8,640 nt of DNA from JAGUXG01 sp043798435 (GTDB taxonomy: Bacteria; UBA9089; UBA9088; JAGUXG01): contig JAZDOR010000046.1 in the NCBI GenBank assembly GCA_043798435.1, forward strand, positions 1-8,640. The letters run 5' to 3'. Positions 1-6,801 of this stretch are shown piece by piece (the stretch's first letter is position 1; the number at the start of each line of letters is the position of its first letter). Below the pieces are notes generated by a model that saw only the letters and a program-made list of their open reading frames with translations, was not told the origin of the DNA and did not search any database. Position numbers and translations under genes: made by a program.

Positions 1-1072
1 TCCTTAAAGAGAGAGCTATGCCTACTAATGCCAACAGGGCTACTGGACCAAAGGATAGATGGGGAAATTTGAAAAGGAAGGAGTATGATTTTTGGAGTTC
101 GTGGTTTACATTATTCACAATCTCATATTCAGACCAGAAAAAAAGAAACTTTTTCTTCTGCAAGTTCAGGTATCCTTTGGGGTCTTTTCGGATAAAACTT
201 AAGGTATCCTCTATGTAGCCAACATTGGGTTTTGGAGTGGCATTAACATATTCTCCTGGTGCCCCTGGATGATTTCCGGTCCAGAAGCTAATCGGGCCAT
301 TTGTTGAGATGAGGATAAACCTGCCAGAGACAAGGTAGTTTCTGATGGTTGCAGGAGAAATAGTGAGAAGGATGACTAAACAAAGGAAAGCAAATCTTAA
401 TAGTTTTGAGTTATGAGTTATGAGTTTTGAGTTAAAGAATATCCAGATTAGGATAAAGGGGACAAAGAGTAAGATATTTGCACGAGCAAGGGCAGACAGA
501 CCAATGGCAATTCCAGCAAAAGCTATGTTTTTGTAAGATGGGTTGTTTTCAATTCTGAGGAGAAGGAAGATAGAGAGGGTATTCAGGAATGTTACCAGGG
601 ATTCCATAAGCAAGACACCCTCATAGATATAGAACATACCGTAGAAGATAGAGATAGAGATAGAGATAGAGATAAAAGCGACTGTCTTATTAAACACCTT
701 CTTGGCAATGAAGTAAATGAGAAGGGATGTGGCAACACCAAGCATCATCTGAATTAGACTGGCTATGTATGGGTCAACACCAAATATCTTATAGACTAAG
801 GCAAGAAAGTAGGAATATAAAGGTCCATAATAATAAGGCTCTTTGCCAAATGTTCCATTCAATATCTGCTGGGCATAGTTATGGTAGGTGAGCATATCTG
901 TGCCAGAAGGAGGTTGATAGAAATTTGGGTCATTCACCTTCAGGTGGGAAAGATAGATTAGCCTTAGAATCAGAGCCAAAAGCAAAAGTCCAGCAACAAT
1001 AAAAACCTCTTTTGAAAAAAATGATAGCAGATTGAACCCTTTCTCTTTAGCGGCTCGTCTCTTCTTCTTCAC
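1..1072 (-). CDS. PMT/ArnT-like membrane glycosyltransferase, N-terminal part (runs off left edge)
   Basis: The reverse strand is open without a stop from a GTG at 1072 to the window edge, giving 357 residues with the C-terminus missing. Seen: a basic N-terminus, a first membrane segment at about residues 22-40, then a loop with PPSGTDMLTYHNYAQ. D59 sits where the catalytic Asp of the GT39/GT83 (PMT_2, ArnT-like) family lies. YYGPLYSYFLALVYKIFG (81-98) and STNGPISFWTGNHPGAPG (256-273) match motifs I recognise from this family. At least seven further hydrophobic segments follow. Such enzymes sit in the cytoplasmic membrane and move a sugar from a polyprenyl-phosphate donor to a lipid or protein on the outer face; donor and acceptor cannot be told here. 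The GTG start is chosen because a consensus promoter ends just before it, although the frame stays open upstream. Two short tandem repeats lie in the coding sequence (647-674 and 402-434). The gene is divergent from the plus-strand gene at 1499. Confidence 0.88.
   Translation of the reverse strand, partial: MKKKRRAAKEKGFNLLSFFSKEVFIVAGLLLLALILRLIYLSHLKVNDPNFYQPPSGTDMLTYHNYAQQILNGTFGKEPYYYGPLYSYFLALVYKIFGVDPYIASLIQMMLGVATSLLIYFIAKKVFNKTVAFISISISISIFYGMFYIYEGVLLMESLVTFLNTLSIFLLLRIENNPSYKNIAFAGIAIGLSALARANILLFVPFILIWIFFNSKLITHNSKLLRFAFLCLVILLTISPATIRNYLVSGRFILISTNGPISFWTGNHPGAPGEYVNATPKPNVGYIEDTLSFIRKDPKGYLNLQKKKFLFFWSEYEIVNNVNHELQKSYSFLFKFPHLSFGPVALLALVGIALSLR
402..434. repeat. 7-bp tandem repeat inside the glycosyltransferase gene
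   Basis: Four and two-thirds units of AGTTWTG (units AGTTTTG, AGTTATG, AGTTATG, AGTTTTG, AGTTA) read on the plus strand. On the coding strand the stretch gives NSKLITHNSKL (residues 214-224), a polar stretch just after a membrane segment. Seven is not a multiple of three, so gain or loss of one unit would shift the frame. Confidence 0.75.
647..674. repeat. Hexanucleotide microsatellite (GAGATA)n inside the glycosyltransferase gene
   Basis: Four perfect GAGATA units (651-674) preceded by a partial GATA (647-650). On the coding strand it gives alternating Ile-Ser, ISISISISI (residues 134-142), within a membrane segment. The 6-bp unit keeps the frame, so slippage would add or remove Ile-Ser pairs. 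Confidence 0.8.
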
Positions 1073-1107
1073 GCCCCAATTATAACCCAACCCTCTTCTT
1101 CTGTCAA
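1073..1107 (-). promoter_or_regulatory. Perfect consensus sigma70-type promoter of the glycosyltransferase gene
   Basis: On the minus strand TTGACA (1107-1102) is followed by a 17-nt spacer and TATAAT (1084-1079), a full match to the housekeeping-sigma consensus. Six bases then lead to the GTG at 1072. Transcription would be expected to begin at or about the G of GTG, so the message is probably leaderless. No Shine-Dalgarno is placed usefully: a purine run, GAAGAAGAGGG, lies inside the promoter spacer and would not be transcribed. Confidence 0.8.
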
Positions 1108-1166
1108 TTATTACTACTCCGACAGATGAAAATGATTGTTTTATAACATAACCGTGAATATACTTT

Positions 1167-1404
1167 AACCGCTAATTAACGCGAATTAACACTAATAAAT
1201 TCCGTAACACTTTACTCATCTGAAGAAAAGATTAACCTTTAGGGGCGCAGAGAGCACAGAGAAATAAAATATCTACTTTGAATTTAACCTTATCCATAAT
1301 TATCTCAGCGAACTCTAAAGTTCTCTGCGGTGAATAATTCCCTTTTACTTCACTTGGGTAAATAGTTACTAAATTCCTTCCTTACTTTGCGTTCATTCGC
1401 GGTT
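1167..1404. repeat. MITE-like imperfect inverted-repeat element between two divergent genes
   Basis: The left arm (about 1167-1262) and the reverse complement of the right arm (about 1404-1300) share a series of blocks in the same order: AACCGC.AAT.AACGC, then AATT..GTAAC, then TTTAC.CA..TGAAG.AAAAG, then CGCAGAGA. The arms are diverged, with small indels, around a short AT-rich centre (about 1263-1299). No transposase ORF lies inside. Blocks of the left arm recur at 6615-6667. The rest of this 426-bp gap holds a promoter at each end and otherwise AT-rich sequence (1108-1166 and 1405-1462) in which I see nothing. It may be a decayed non-autonomous mobile element or a structured intergenic repeat; I cannot tell which. 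Confidence 0.6.
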
Positions 1405-1462
1405 ATTCTATAAACATAATTGTAAGTGTCTGAGTGGGATTATGAATATAGTTAAAAATCAA

Positions 1463-1492
1463 TTGAAAGTTTAGGGTAAAGAATTGTAAAAT
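1463..1492 (+). promoter_or_regulatory. Promoter of the Re-citrate synthase-like gene
   Basis: TTGAAA (1463-1468), an 18-nt spacer and TAAAAT (1487-1492), each one base from consensus. Six bases separate the -10 from the ATG at 1499, the same spacing as at two other promoters in this window. No Shine-Dalgarno precedes the ATG, which supports a leaderless transcript. Confidence 0.6.
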
Positions 1493-1498
1493 ATATCT

Positions 1499-3295
1499 AT
1501 GAAACTTTTAATGCAGAAAAAATCGCTTGAGTATTTACTTTCCGATGTGAAAGAGCCTATGCTCTTCAGGGAACAGTTTCCATATATAGAGGTGCCAAAG
1601 CTCCTTTTTGATGGAAAGGAGGTTCCCATCTCTACACCTGATGAAATTCTCATCACAGACACAACCTTCAGGGATGGACAGCAGGCAAGACCACCATACA
1701 CCCCAAAACAGATAGCGGATATATACACCCTCCTCCATAGATTGAGTGGCACAGCTGGCATCATCCGTCAGTCTGAGTTCTTTCTGTATAGCGAAAAGGA
1801 TAAAGAGGCTGTGGAGATGTGCAAGAATTTAGGCTTTGAATACCCTCAGATAACTGGCTGGATCAGGGCGAATAAACAAGACTTTAAGTTAGTGAAAGAG
1901 ATGGGGCTTTCTGAGACAGGAATATTGACCTCTATCTCTGACTATCATATCTTTTTGAAGCTTGGTAAAAAAAGGAGCGAGGCGTTGGCGGATTATCTAA
2001 AGATAGTAGAATCTGCTTTAGAGGCTGGAATCATTCCGAGATGCCACTTAGAGGATATTACACGGGCTGACTTTTATGGGTTTGTCATCCCTTTTGTCCA
2101 GAGACTAATGGAAATGTCTTTACAGGCTAAGATTCCAGTAAAGATACGGGCTTGCGATACAATGGGGCTTGGTGTTCCATATCCTTCTGCAACTCTTCCA
2201 AGGAGCGTTCCAAAGCTCATCTGGGGCTTGGTTAATGAAGGAGGTGTTCCTTCATCTCAACTTGAGTGGCACGGACACAATGACTTTCATAAGGTGCACA
2301 TCAATGCGGTCACAGCCTGGCTATATGGGGCAACCTTTGCCAACAGCACCCTCTTAGGCTTTGGAGAGAGGACAGGAAACTCGCCACTTGAAGCATTAGT
2401 GATTGAATATATCTCTCTTGTTGGCTCTCCATCAGGCATGGAGACAACGGTCATCACGGAGATTGCCGAATACTTTGAAAAGGAGATAGGCTTCCATATT
2501 CCGCCAATATATCCATTTGTTGGATCTGAATTCAATGTGACCAAGGCAGGCATACACGCCGATGGAATAAGCAAAGATGAGGAGATATACAACATCTTTG
2601 ACACCCAGAGGCTATTAAATAGACCGCCAAAGGTAGCCATTACCGATAAATCAGGCTTGAGCGGAATATCCTATTGGATAAACTCCTATCTCAGATTAGA
2701 AGGAGGCAGGAGGATTGACAAGAGGCATCCTGGGATAGTTCATATCCAGAAGTGGATAGATGAGGAGTATAAGAATGAAAGGACAACCACTATTTCTGAT
2801 GAGGAGATATTGAGGGAGGCAAGGAAGCACCTGCCAAACCTCTTTGAGTCCGACTTTGACCTACTAAAGAAGAGGGCATACTCTGAAGCAAAGGAATTGA
2901 TTGAAAGGTTGGTAGAAAAAGAGTCTATCCGCTTTGGAGAAGTTAATAGCCAGGAAGAAAATCTCAAAAGGTTTATTAATAAAAACCCATTCATCCAGTT
3001 TATTTATATCACTGACCTTCAGGGAATAAAGACAACCAAGAATATCACCCATCCTCAGGATATAGCCAAGTATGAAGGCTTGAAAGAGGAAGAGAGCTTT
3101 GCAGATAGAGACTGGTTCATTCAGCCTCTGTCTGATGGAAAGACATACTGCTCGGATTTCTATACCTCCAAGTTTACCAAAAGGCTCTGCATCACCGTCT
3201 CTACGCCTATCCGCAATAGTTCAGAGGAGATTGTCGGTATCCTTAGTGCAGACATAATGTTTGAGGAATTAGCCAGGCTGGAGATAGAGGGATAG
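1499..3295 (+). CDS. Re-citrate synthase / 2-isopropylmalate synthase-like enzyme fused to a C-terminal Cache (PDC) domain
   Basis: A 598-residue DRE-TIM metallolyase. Residues ~1-50 are the N-terminal lead (EPMLFREQFPY). The TIM barrel spans ~50-330, with DTTFRDGQQ (54-62, active-site R58-D59), the metal motif HGHND (258-262) and GERTGN (289-294). The accessory region continues to ~450. Overall resemblance is to the group containing Clostridium kluyveri Re-citrate synthase, often labelled 2-isopropylmalate synthase; it would condense acetyl-CoA with a 2-oxoacid (oxaloacetate if Re-CS) in the cytosol. A helical linker (~450-490) leads to a domain not expected in this family: YITDLQG (503-509), SFADRDWF (533-540), YCSDFYTS (550-557), CITVSTPIR (564-572) and IVGILSADI (578-586), the signature of a Cache/PDC small-molecule sensor. 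The usual LeuA allosteric domain is absent. I chose the ATG at 1499 from the promoter spacing; ATG 1511 is possible. Enzyme fold is sure; exact substrate is not. Confidence 0.85.
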   Translation: MKLLMQKKSLEYLLSDVKEPMLFREQFPYIEVPKLLFDGKEVPISTPDEILITDTTFRDGQQARPPYTPKQIADIYTLLHRLSGTAGIIRQSEFFLYSEKDKEAVEMCKNLGFEYPQITGWIRANKQDFKLVKEMGLSETGILTSISDYHIFLKLGKKRSEALADYLKIVESALEAGIIPRCHLEDITRADFYGFVIPFVQRLMEMSLQAKIPVKIRACDTMGLGVPYPSATLPRSVPKLIWGLVNEGGVPSSQLEWHGHNDFHKVHINAVTAWLYGATFANSTLLGFGERTGNSPLEALVIEYISLVGSPSGMETTVITEIAEYFEKEIGFHIPPIYPFVGSEFNVTKAGIHADGISKDEEIYNIFDTQRLLNRPPKVAITDKSGLSGISYWINSYLRLEGGRRIDKRHPGIVHIQKWIDEEYKNERTTTISDEEILREARKHLPNLFESDFDLLKKRAYSEAKELIERLVEKESIRFGEVNSQEENLKRFINKNPFIQFIYITDLQGIKTTKNITHPQDIAKYEGLKEEESFADRDWFIQPLSDGKTYCSDFYTSKFTKRLCITVSTPIRNSSEEIVGILSADIMFEELARLEIEG

Positions 3296-3337
3296 GTAAC
3301 TGTTCAGGCTATACATCAAATTTTCATTGGGTATATC

Positions 3338-5449
3338 TCACTTCTTTCTGGAGCTTTCTACCTTATACCCCTTTTCATTTATCTTAATGGTGATAGCCCC
3401 CTGCTTTTTTGTATAGAGAGCATTCTGATAGACCTCATCCTTTCCGCCTTGAACAATGATAATTTTAGGGTTTATCTTCTTGATAAAACAAGGTAGATAC
3501 GAGGTTTTTCCTCCATGGTTTGGAGCATAAAGCAGGGTTGACTCAATATCTTCTCCCAAGAGCTTTGCCTCTGCCTCCTTCTTAATATCACCTGTAAGCA
3601 GAGCAGAGAATTCGCCAAGTTCTATCCTCATCACTATGGAGTTGTTATTTTCATCCCGTAATCTTAGGCTTGGGCTGAGAATCTCTATCTTTGCCTTACC
3701 AAACCCTATCCTATCCCCTGCCTCAACCTCAAGAATCTCAGTGCCTTTGACAGACTCTATAAACTCTGTATCCATAAACCCCTTTGGCAGAACAACCCTA
3801 TCCACCTTTATCTGACGCATCAAGGGGATGATACCACCAATATGATTCATATCTGCGTGTGTCAACACAACGAGATTCAGCCTGCCTATCCCTTTATATC
3901 TGAGGTATGGCACAAGCCCAGCCTCTCCATAATGCTCGCTTCCTGCATCTACAACCATATTACAGTCTGGGGACTGAATAACTATACTATTGCCATCTAA
4001 AAATGTCATCTCAAACACTGGTCTAACCAAAGCATAGTGCCAGATAATGAGATTTGCTAAGACTAAGCACCCTATCAAGGCTATTCTCCTTAAAAGACCC
4101 ACTATAATCATAAAGCAAAAGAGGTAAATAAAGAGAATCAAGGGTATGCTTGGATGAGGAAGGATGATGCAAGATAGGGGAAGCATCTTTCCTATCAGAA
4201 CAATCTTGAGCAAGAGCCATGTAGGAAAGAATAGGATTAGACCAATAACCTTTGCCATCCACATATTGATAAATCCAACAAGAACAAGGATAAGCCCTCC
4301 AGGCAATATTACAGTGATCAGGGGGACGATAAGTATATTGACTAAGATTCCAGATATAGTTATCCTTCCAAAGTGAAAGAGAATCAGGGGAGAGGTTCCA
4401 AGCCAGGCAGCAAGGCTCACAAAAAGCATATCCAAGAAAAATCCCTTTATAAAGAGCAATCTTTTGATAATAAGTATGATAGAAAAACAAGCAGCAAAGG
4501 AGAGCTGGAAGCCTACATCAAACAGAGAAAATGGGTTGATGAAGAGAAGGACAACTGCAGACAGAGACAGGATATTTATTGGGTCTGTATCCCTATCTAA
4601 GATGTATGAGAGCAGATACACAGTTGTCATAACAAAGGCACGCAGGACTGAAGAGCTTGCCCCTGTTATTAAGGTAAATAGAAAGAGAAGGAAAATGATG
4701 ATAAGAGAGGAGGATTTCCTACCAAACCCCATCCCCTTAAAACAGATGTAGAAAAACCAGGCTAATATGCCGAGGTTCAGACCAGAGACGACAAGGATAT
4801 GAATGGTTCCAGTCTCAATAAAGGCATCCTTTAGCTCTTCTGGTATCCCTGATTTATCTCCGAGAACAACGCCTGTGAGAAAAGAGGAATATGGCTGGGA
4901 GGTGGTCTCTTTGATAATAAATTCTGCCCTTTCTCGTATCTTGTAGGCAAGGAAGAGAAGCGGGTTTCCCTTGTCTTTTCCAAGCCTCTCTATCTGGTCC
5001 CTATTCCAGACAAAGATATGGCCTACCTTGTCATAGCCTTTTCTAAAACCACCTATTTTCACACCATTTAATCTTATCCTCTCGGCATAAGAGTAGTTAC
5101 CAGTAGGCAGAGAGACTGACACAAGACCAGAAACCTTATAGTTATCAAACCTCTCGGAAGATATGACAAAGCAACACCTATCTGGATAAATGGTCGGGTA
5201 GGATGAGATTGTGCCTGTAAGTTCCCCCTTTTTCTTACAAAAAGATTGGATGTGATTTGGCTGCCTATAGGAGTGAAACTCTACCAAAAGAGAGCCTATG
5301 GCGATAAAGCAGAGATAGAGGATAAGGTTTTTTCTAAAAAGGAGAAGGAGTAGCCAGACTAAAAGGAGAATTAAGAAAGCATCAGGAACCCTTATCAATA
5401 TCCCAAGAATCAGGGAGATTGCCATGCCAACAAGGGGTCTTCTGCTCAT
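3338..5449 (-). CDS. comEC: ComEC/Rec2-family DNA internalisation protein with a degenerate metallo-beta-lactamase-like domain
   Basis: 703 residues, full-length for the family. Order: N-terminal membrane segments (~5-55), a soluble OB-like DUF4131 region (~60-160), the competence domain (~185-455) with GVVLGDKSGIPEELKDAF, HILVVSGLNLGIL and ITGASSSVLRAFVM, many membrane helices, then a C-terminal metallo-beta-lactamase-like domain (~478-700). ComEC forms the inner-membrane channel that takes single-stranded DNA into the cytoplasm during transformation. Odd: the usual DVGQGD is shortened to FLDGNS (483-488). The HxDxDH metal motif reads HADMNH (531-536), with Asn for Asp. HHGS reads NHGG (644-647). 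The expected GHP segment near the end is missing between VYQN and LYTKKQGAITI. LLTGD (617-621) is kept. The nuclease-like domain is therefore probably weakened or inactive; the channel part looks intact. It starts 18 bp after the argJ stop, with no clear Shine-Dalgarno. Confidence 0.92.
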   Translation of the reverse strand: MSRRPLVGMAISLILGILIRVPDAFLILLLVWLLLLLFRKNLILYLCFIAIGSLLVEFHSYRQPNHIQSFCKKKGELTGTISSYPTIYPDRCCFVISSERFDNYKVSGLVSVSLPTGNYSYAERIRLNGVKIGGFRKGYDKVGHIFVWNRDQIERLGKDKGNPLLFLAYKIRERAEFIIKETTSQPYSSFLTGVVLGDKSGIPEELKDAFIETGTIHILVVSGLNLGILAWFFYICFKGMGFGRKSSSLIIIFLLFLFTLITGASSSVLRAFVMTTVYLLSYILDRDTDPINILSLSAVVLLFINPFSLFDVGFQLSFAACFSIILIIKRLLFIKGFFLDMLFVSLAAWLGTSPLILFHFGRITISGILVNILIVPLITVILPGGLILVLVGFINMWMAKVIGLILFFPTWLLLKIVLIGKMLPLSCIILPHPSIPLILFIYLFCFMIIVGLLRRIALIGCLVLANLIIWHYALVRPVFEMTFLDGNSIVIQSPDCNMVVDAGSEHYGEAGLVPYLRYKGIGRLNLVVLTHADMNHIGGIIPLMRQIKVDRVVLPKGFMDTEFIESVKGTEILEVEAGDRIGFGKAKIEILSPSLRLRDENNNSIVMRIELGEFSALLTGDIKKEAEAKLLGEDIESTLLYAPNHGGKTSYLPCFIKKINPKIIIVQGGKDEVYQNALYTKKQGAITIKINEKGYKVESSRKK

Positions 5450-5467
5450 TGGGTATAATCTGTGGAC

Positions 5468-6610
5468 TCATTCAGCGTTAATCCTCACATATTCTGGGGA
5501 TAGGTCTGAAGTGAGAAAGACTACTGACTCCTTTCCTCCTCGCAAGTCTATCTTTATCTCTATCTCATGAGAAGCCAAAGAGCTTTTCACCCTGCTTTCA
5601 GAAAACTTTATAACAGCTCCATCTTTGACCACAAGGAATTGGTTGAGCCATATATCTATCTTCTTTGGATTGATCCTTGCCCCTGAATAGCCGCAGGCAC
5701 ACAAGATTCTTCCCGCAGGAGGGTTTTCTCCATAAAGAGCAGACTTTGTTAAATTTGAATTGGCTACGGCACTGGCAACCTTCTCCGCCATTTTAATGCT
5801 TTTTGCACCCGAAACAACAACCCACACAACCTTTGTTCCTCCCTCTGCATCTTCCACTATCTTTCTGGCAAGAGAAGCACAGACAGAAAACAGCCCATCT
5901 TTGAACTTAGCTAAATCAGGAGGACCAGCCAATCCATTGGCTAAAAGAACCACCATATCATTGGTAGATGTGTCGCCGTCTATAGTTATTCTATTGAATG
6001 TCTGGCTAACTACATCTTTCAATATAGACCTCAGGGTATCCCTTTCAATCTGAGCATCGGTAACCATAAAACTGAGCATCGTCGCCATATTTGGGGCAAT
6101 CATTCCCGCACCCTTAGCTATCCCTGCAATTTTGCAATCCCCTAAGTCTATCTCAGCCTCCTTTAGCTTCGTATCTGTAGTCATAATGGCTGAGGCTGCA
6201 TCATGGCTTGTCCCTTTATCAATCTTCTTTGCCAATCTCTTTATTCCGATTCCAATCCTTTCCATAGGAAGTAGCTCTCCAATCCTTCCAGTTGAAGCAC
6301 AGAGAACAGAAGATTCTGGAATATTGAGTGCTAATGCTGTAATCTGGCACATCCTTTTGGCATCTAAAATCCCCCTTTCCCCTGTGCCTGAATTTGCAAT
6401 CCCTGCGTTTATAACCACAGCCTGAACCGTACCTTGCAGTCTTTTCCTGTTGACTATAATATTTGCCGCCTTTACCCTGTTTAGAGTAAAGACACCTGCC
6501 CACTCGCAAGGTGTTTCTGAATAAATAAGGGCAATGTCCTTATTCTTCTTTTTTATCCCACAGTGCATCCCTCCACACTTTATTCCTTGAACAGACAATA
6601 ATCCTTTCAT
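5468..6610 (-). CDS. argJ: Glutamate N-acetyltransferase / amino-acid acetyltransferase ArgJ
   Basis: 380 residues from the ATG at 6610, close to the usual ArgJ length. ArgJ moves acetyl from N-acetylornithine to glutamate, making ornithine and recycling acetylglutamate in the arginine pathway; some members also use acetyl-CoA. Seen: KGAGMIAPNMATMLSF with the self-cleavage site between Ala and the nucleophile T177; also IKCGGMHCGIKKKNKDIALIYS, AGVFTLNRVKAAN, SAIMTTDTKLKE, DGDTSTNDM and the C-terminal EYVRINAE. The protein precursor is expected to cut itself into alpha and beta chains before T177. The frame is open upstream to a GTG at 6673, but that extension is translated repeat and does not resemble ArgJ, so ATG 6610 is preferred (ATG 6631 is possible). 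No Shine-Dalgarno is visible. The protein ends right after INAE, a few residues earlier than many homologues. comEC follows 18 bp downstream. Confidence 0.95.
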   Translation of the reverse strand: MKGLLSVQGIKCGGMHCGIKKKNKDIALIYSETPCEWAGVFTLNRVKAANIIVNRKRLQGTVQAVVINAGIANSGTGERGILDAKRMCQITALALNIPESSVLCASTGRIGELLPMERIGIGIKRLAKKIDKGTSHDAASAIMTTDTKLKEAEIDLGDCKIAGIAKGAGMIAPNMATMLSFMVTDAQIERDTLRSILKDVVSQTFNRITIDGDTSTNDMVVLLANGLAGPPDLAKFKDGLFSVCASLARKIVEDAEGGTKVVWVVVSGAKSIKMAEKVASAVANSNLTKSALYGENPPAGRILCACGYSGARINPKKIDIWLNQFLVVKDGAVIKFSESRVKSSLASHEIEIKIDLRGGKESVVFLTSDLSPEYVRINAE

Positions 6611-6614
6611 TTTA

Positions 6615-6799
6615 CGTAACACTTTACTCATCTGAAGTAAAATTTGTCCTTTGGAGAAATAAAATATAATCACGAAACGGGAGAAAGAACGAAAACACGA
6701 AAAATTAAAGGATGATATTCTTAACTTTATAATTCAATTCACTTTTTTCCTTTTCGGGATTTCTCCCTTTCGGGCTTTCGTGTTTCTCCTTTTACAAAT
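6615..6799. repeat. Second inverted-repeat element filling the argJ-SWIM gap
   Basis: Positions 6615-6637 repeat 1203-1225 exactly (23 bp). After a diverged stretch sharing CCTTT, both loci also share GAGAAATAAAATAT (6654-6667 and 1259-1272); the 1259 copy has an extra CGCAGAGAGCACA-type insert before it. Beyond that, 6641-6710 and the reverse complement of 6799-6740 share ATTTGT, GGAGAAA, CACGAAA, GGGAGAAA and CGAAAA in the same order, forming imperfect arms around an AT-rich centre. The element begins 4 bp upstream of the argJ ATG and ends 2 bp from the SWIM stop. Any separate argJ promoter would have to lie inside it; the best -10 I find is TATATT (6668-6663), without a convincing -35. Confidence 0.6.
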
Positions 6800-6801
6800 A
6801 A

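Noticed and set aside
18..218. Plus-strand 66-codon open frame at the left edge
   Set aside because: It is antisense to the glycosyltransferase gene, which has clear family motifs throughout; no motif or ribosome site supports the plus-strand frame.
214..236. SGLNLGIL in the ComEC competence domain (residues 222-229) as a lost His of the common SGLH motif
   Set aside because: Asn at this place is, as I recall, common in ComEC relatives (SGxN variants), so I do not count it as damage. Coordinates here are ComEC residues, not window bases.
3329..3370. GGGTATA ... TATACCC inverted repeat near the convergent gene ends, as a possible terminator
   Set aside because: Only a 7-bp stem around a 28-nt loop, largely within the comEC coding end and without a clear T-run; too weak to call.
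4023..4751. Several open frames of 70-155 codons inside the comEC region on both strands
   Set aside because: They lie wholly within the well-supported comEC frame and show no family motifs; they are shadows.
6611..6673. N-terminal extension of ArgJ from a GTG at 6673
   Set aside because: The extra 21 residues are translated intergenic repeat and do not resemble ArgJ; ATG 6610 gives the expected N-terminus.
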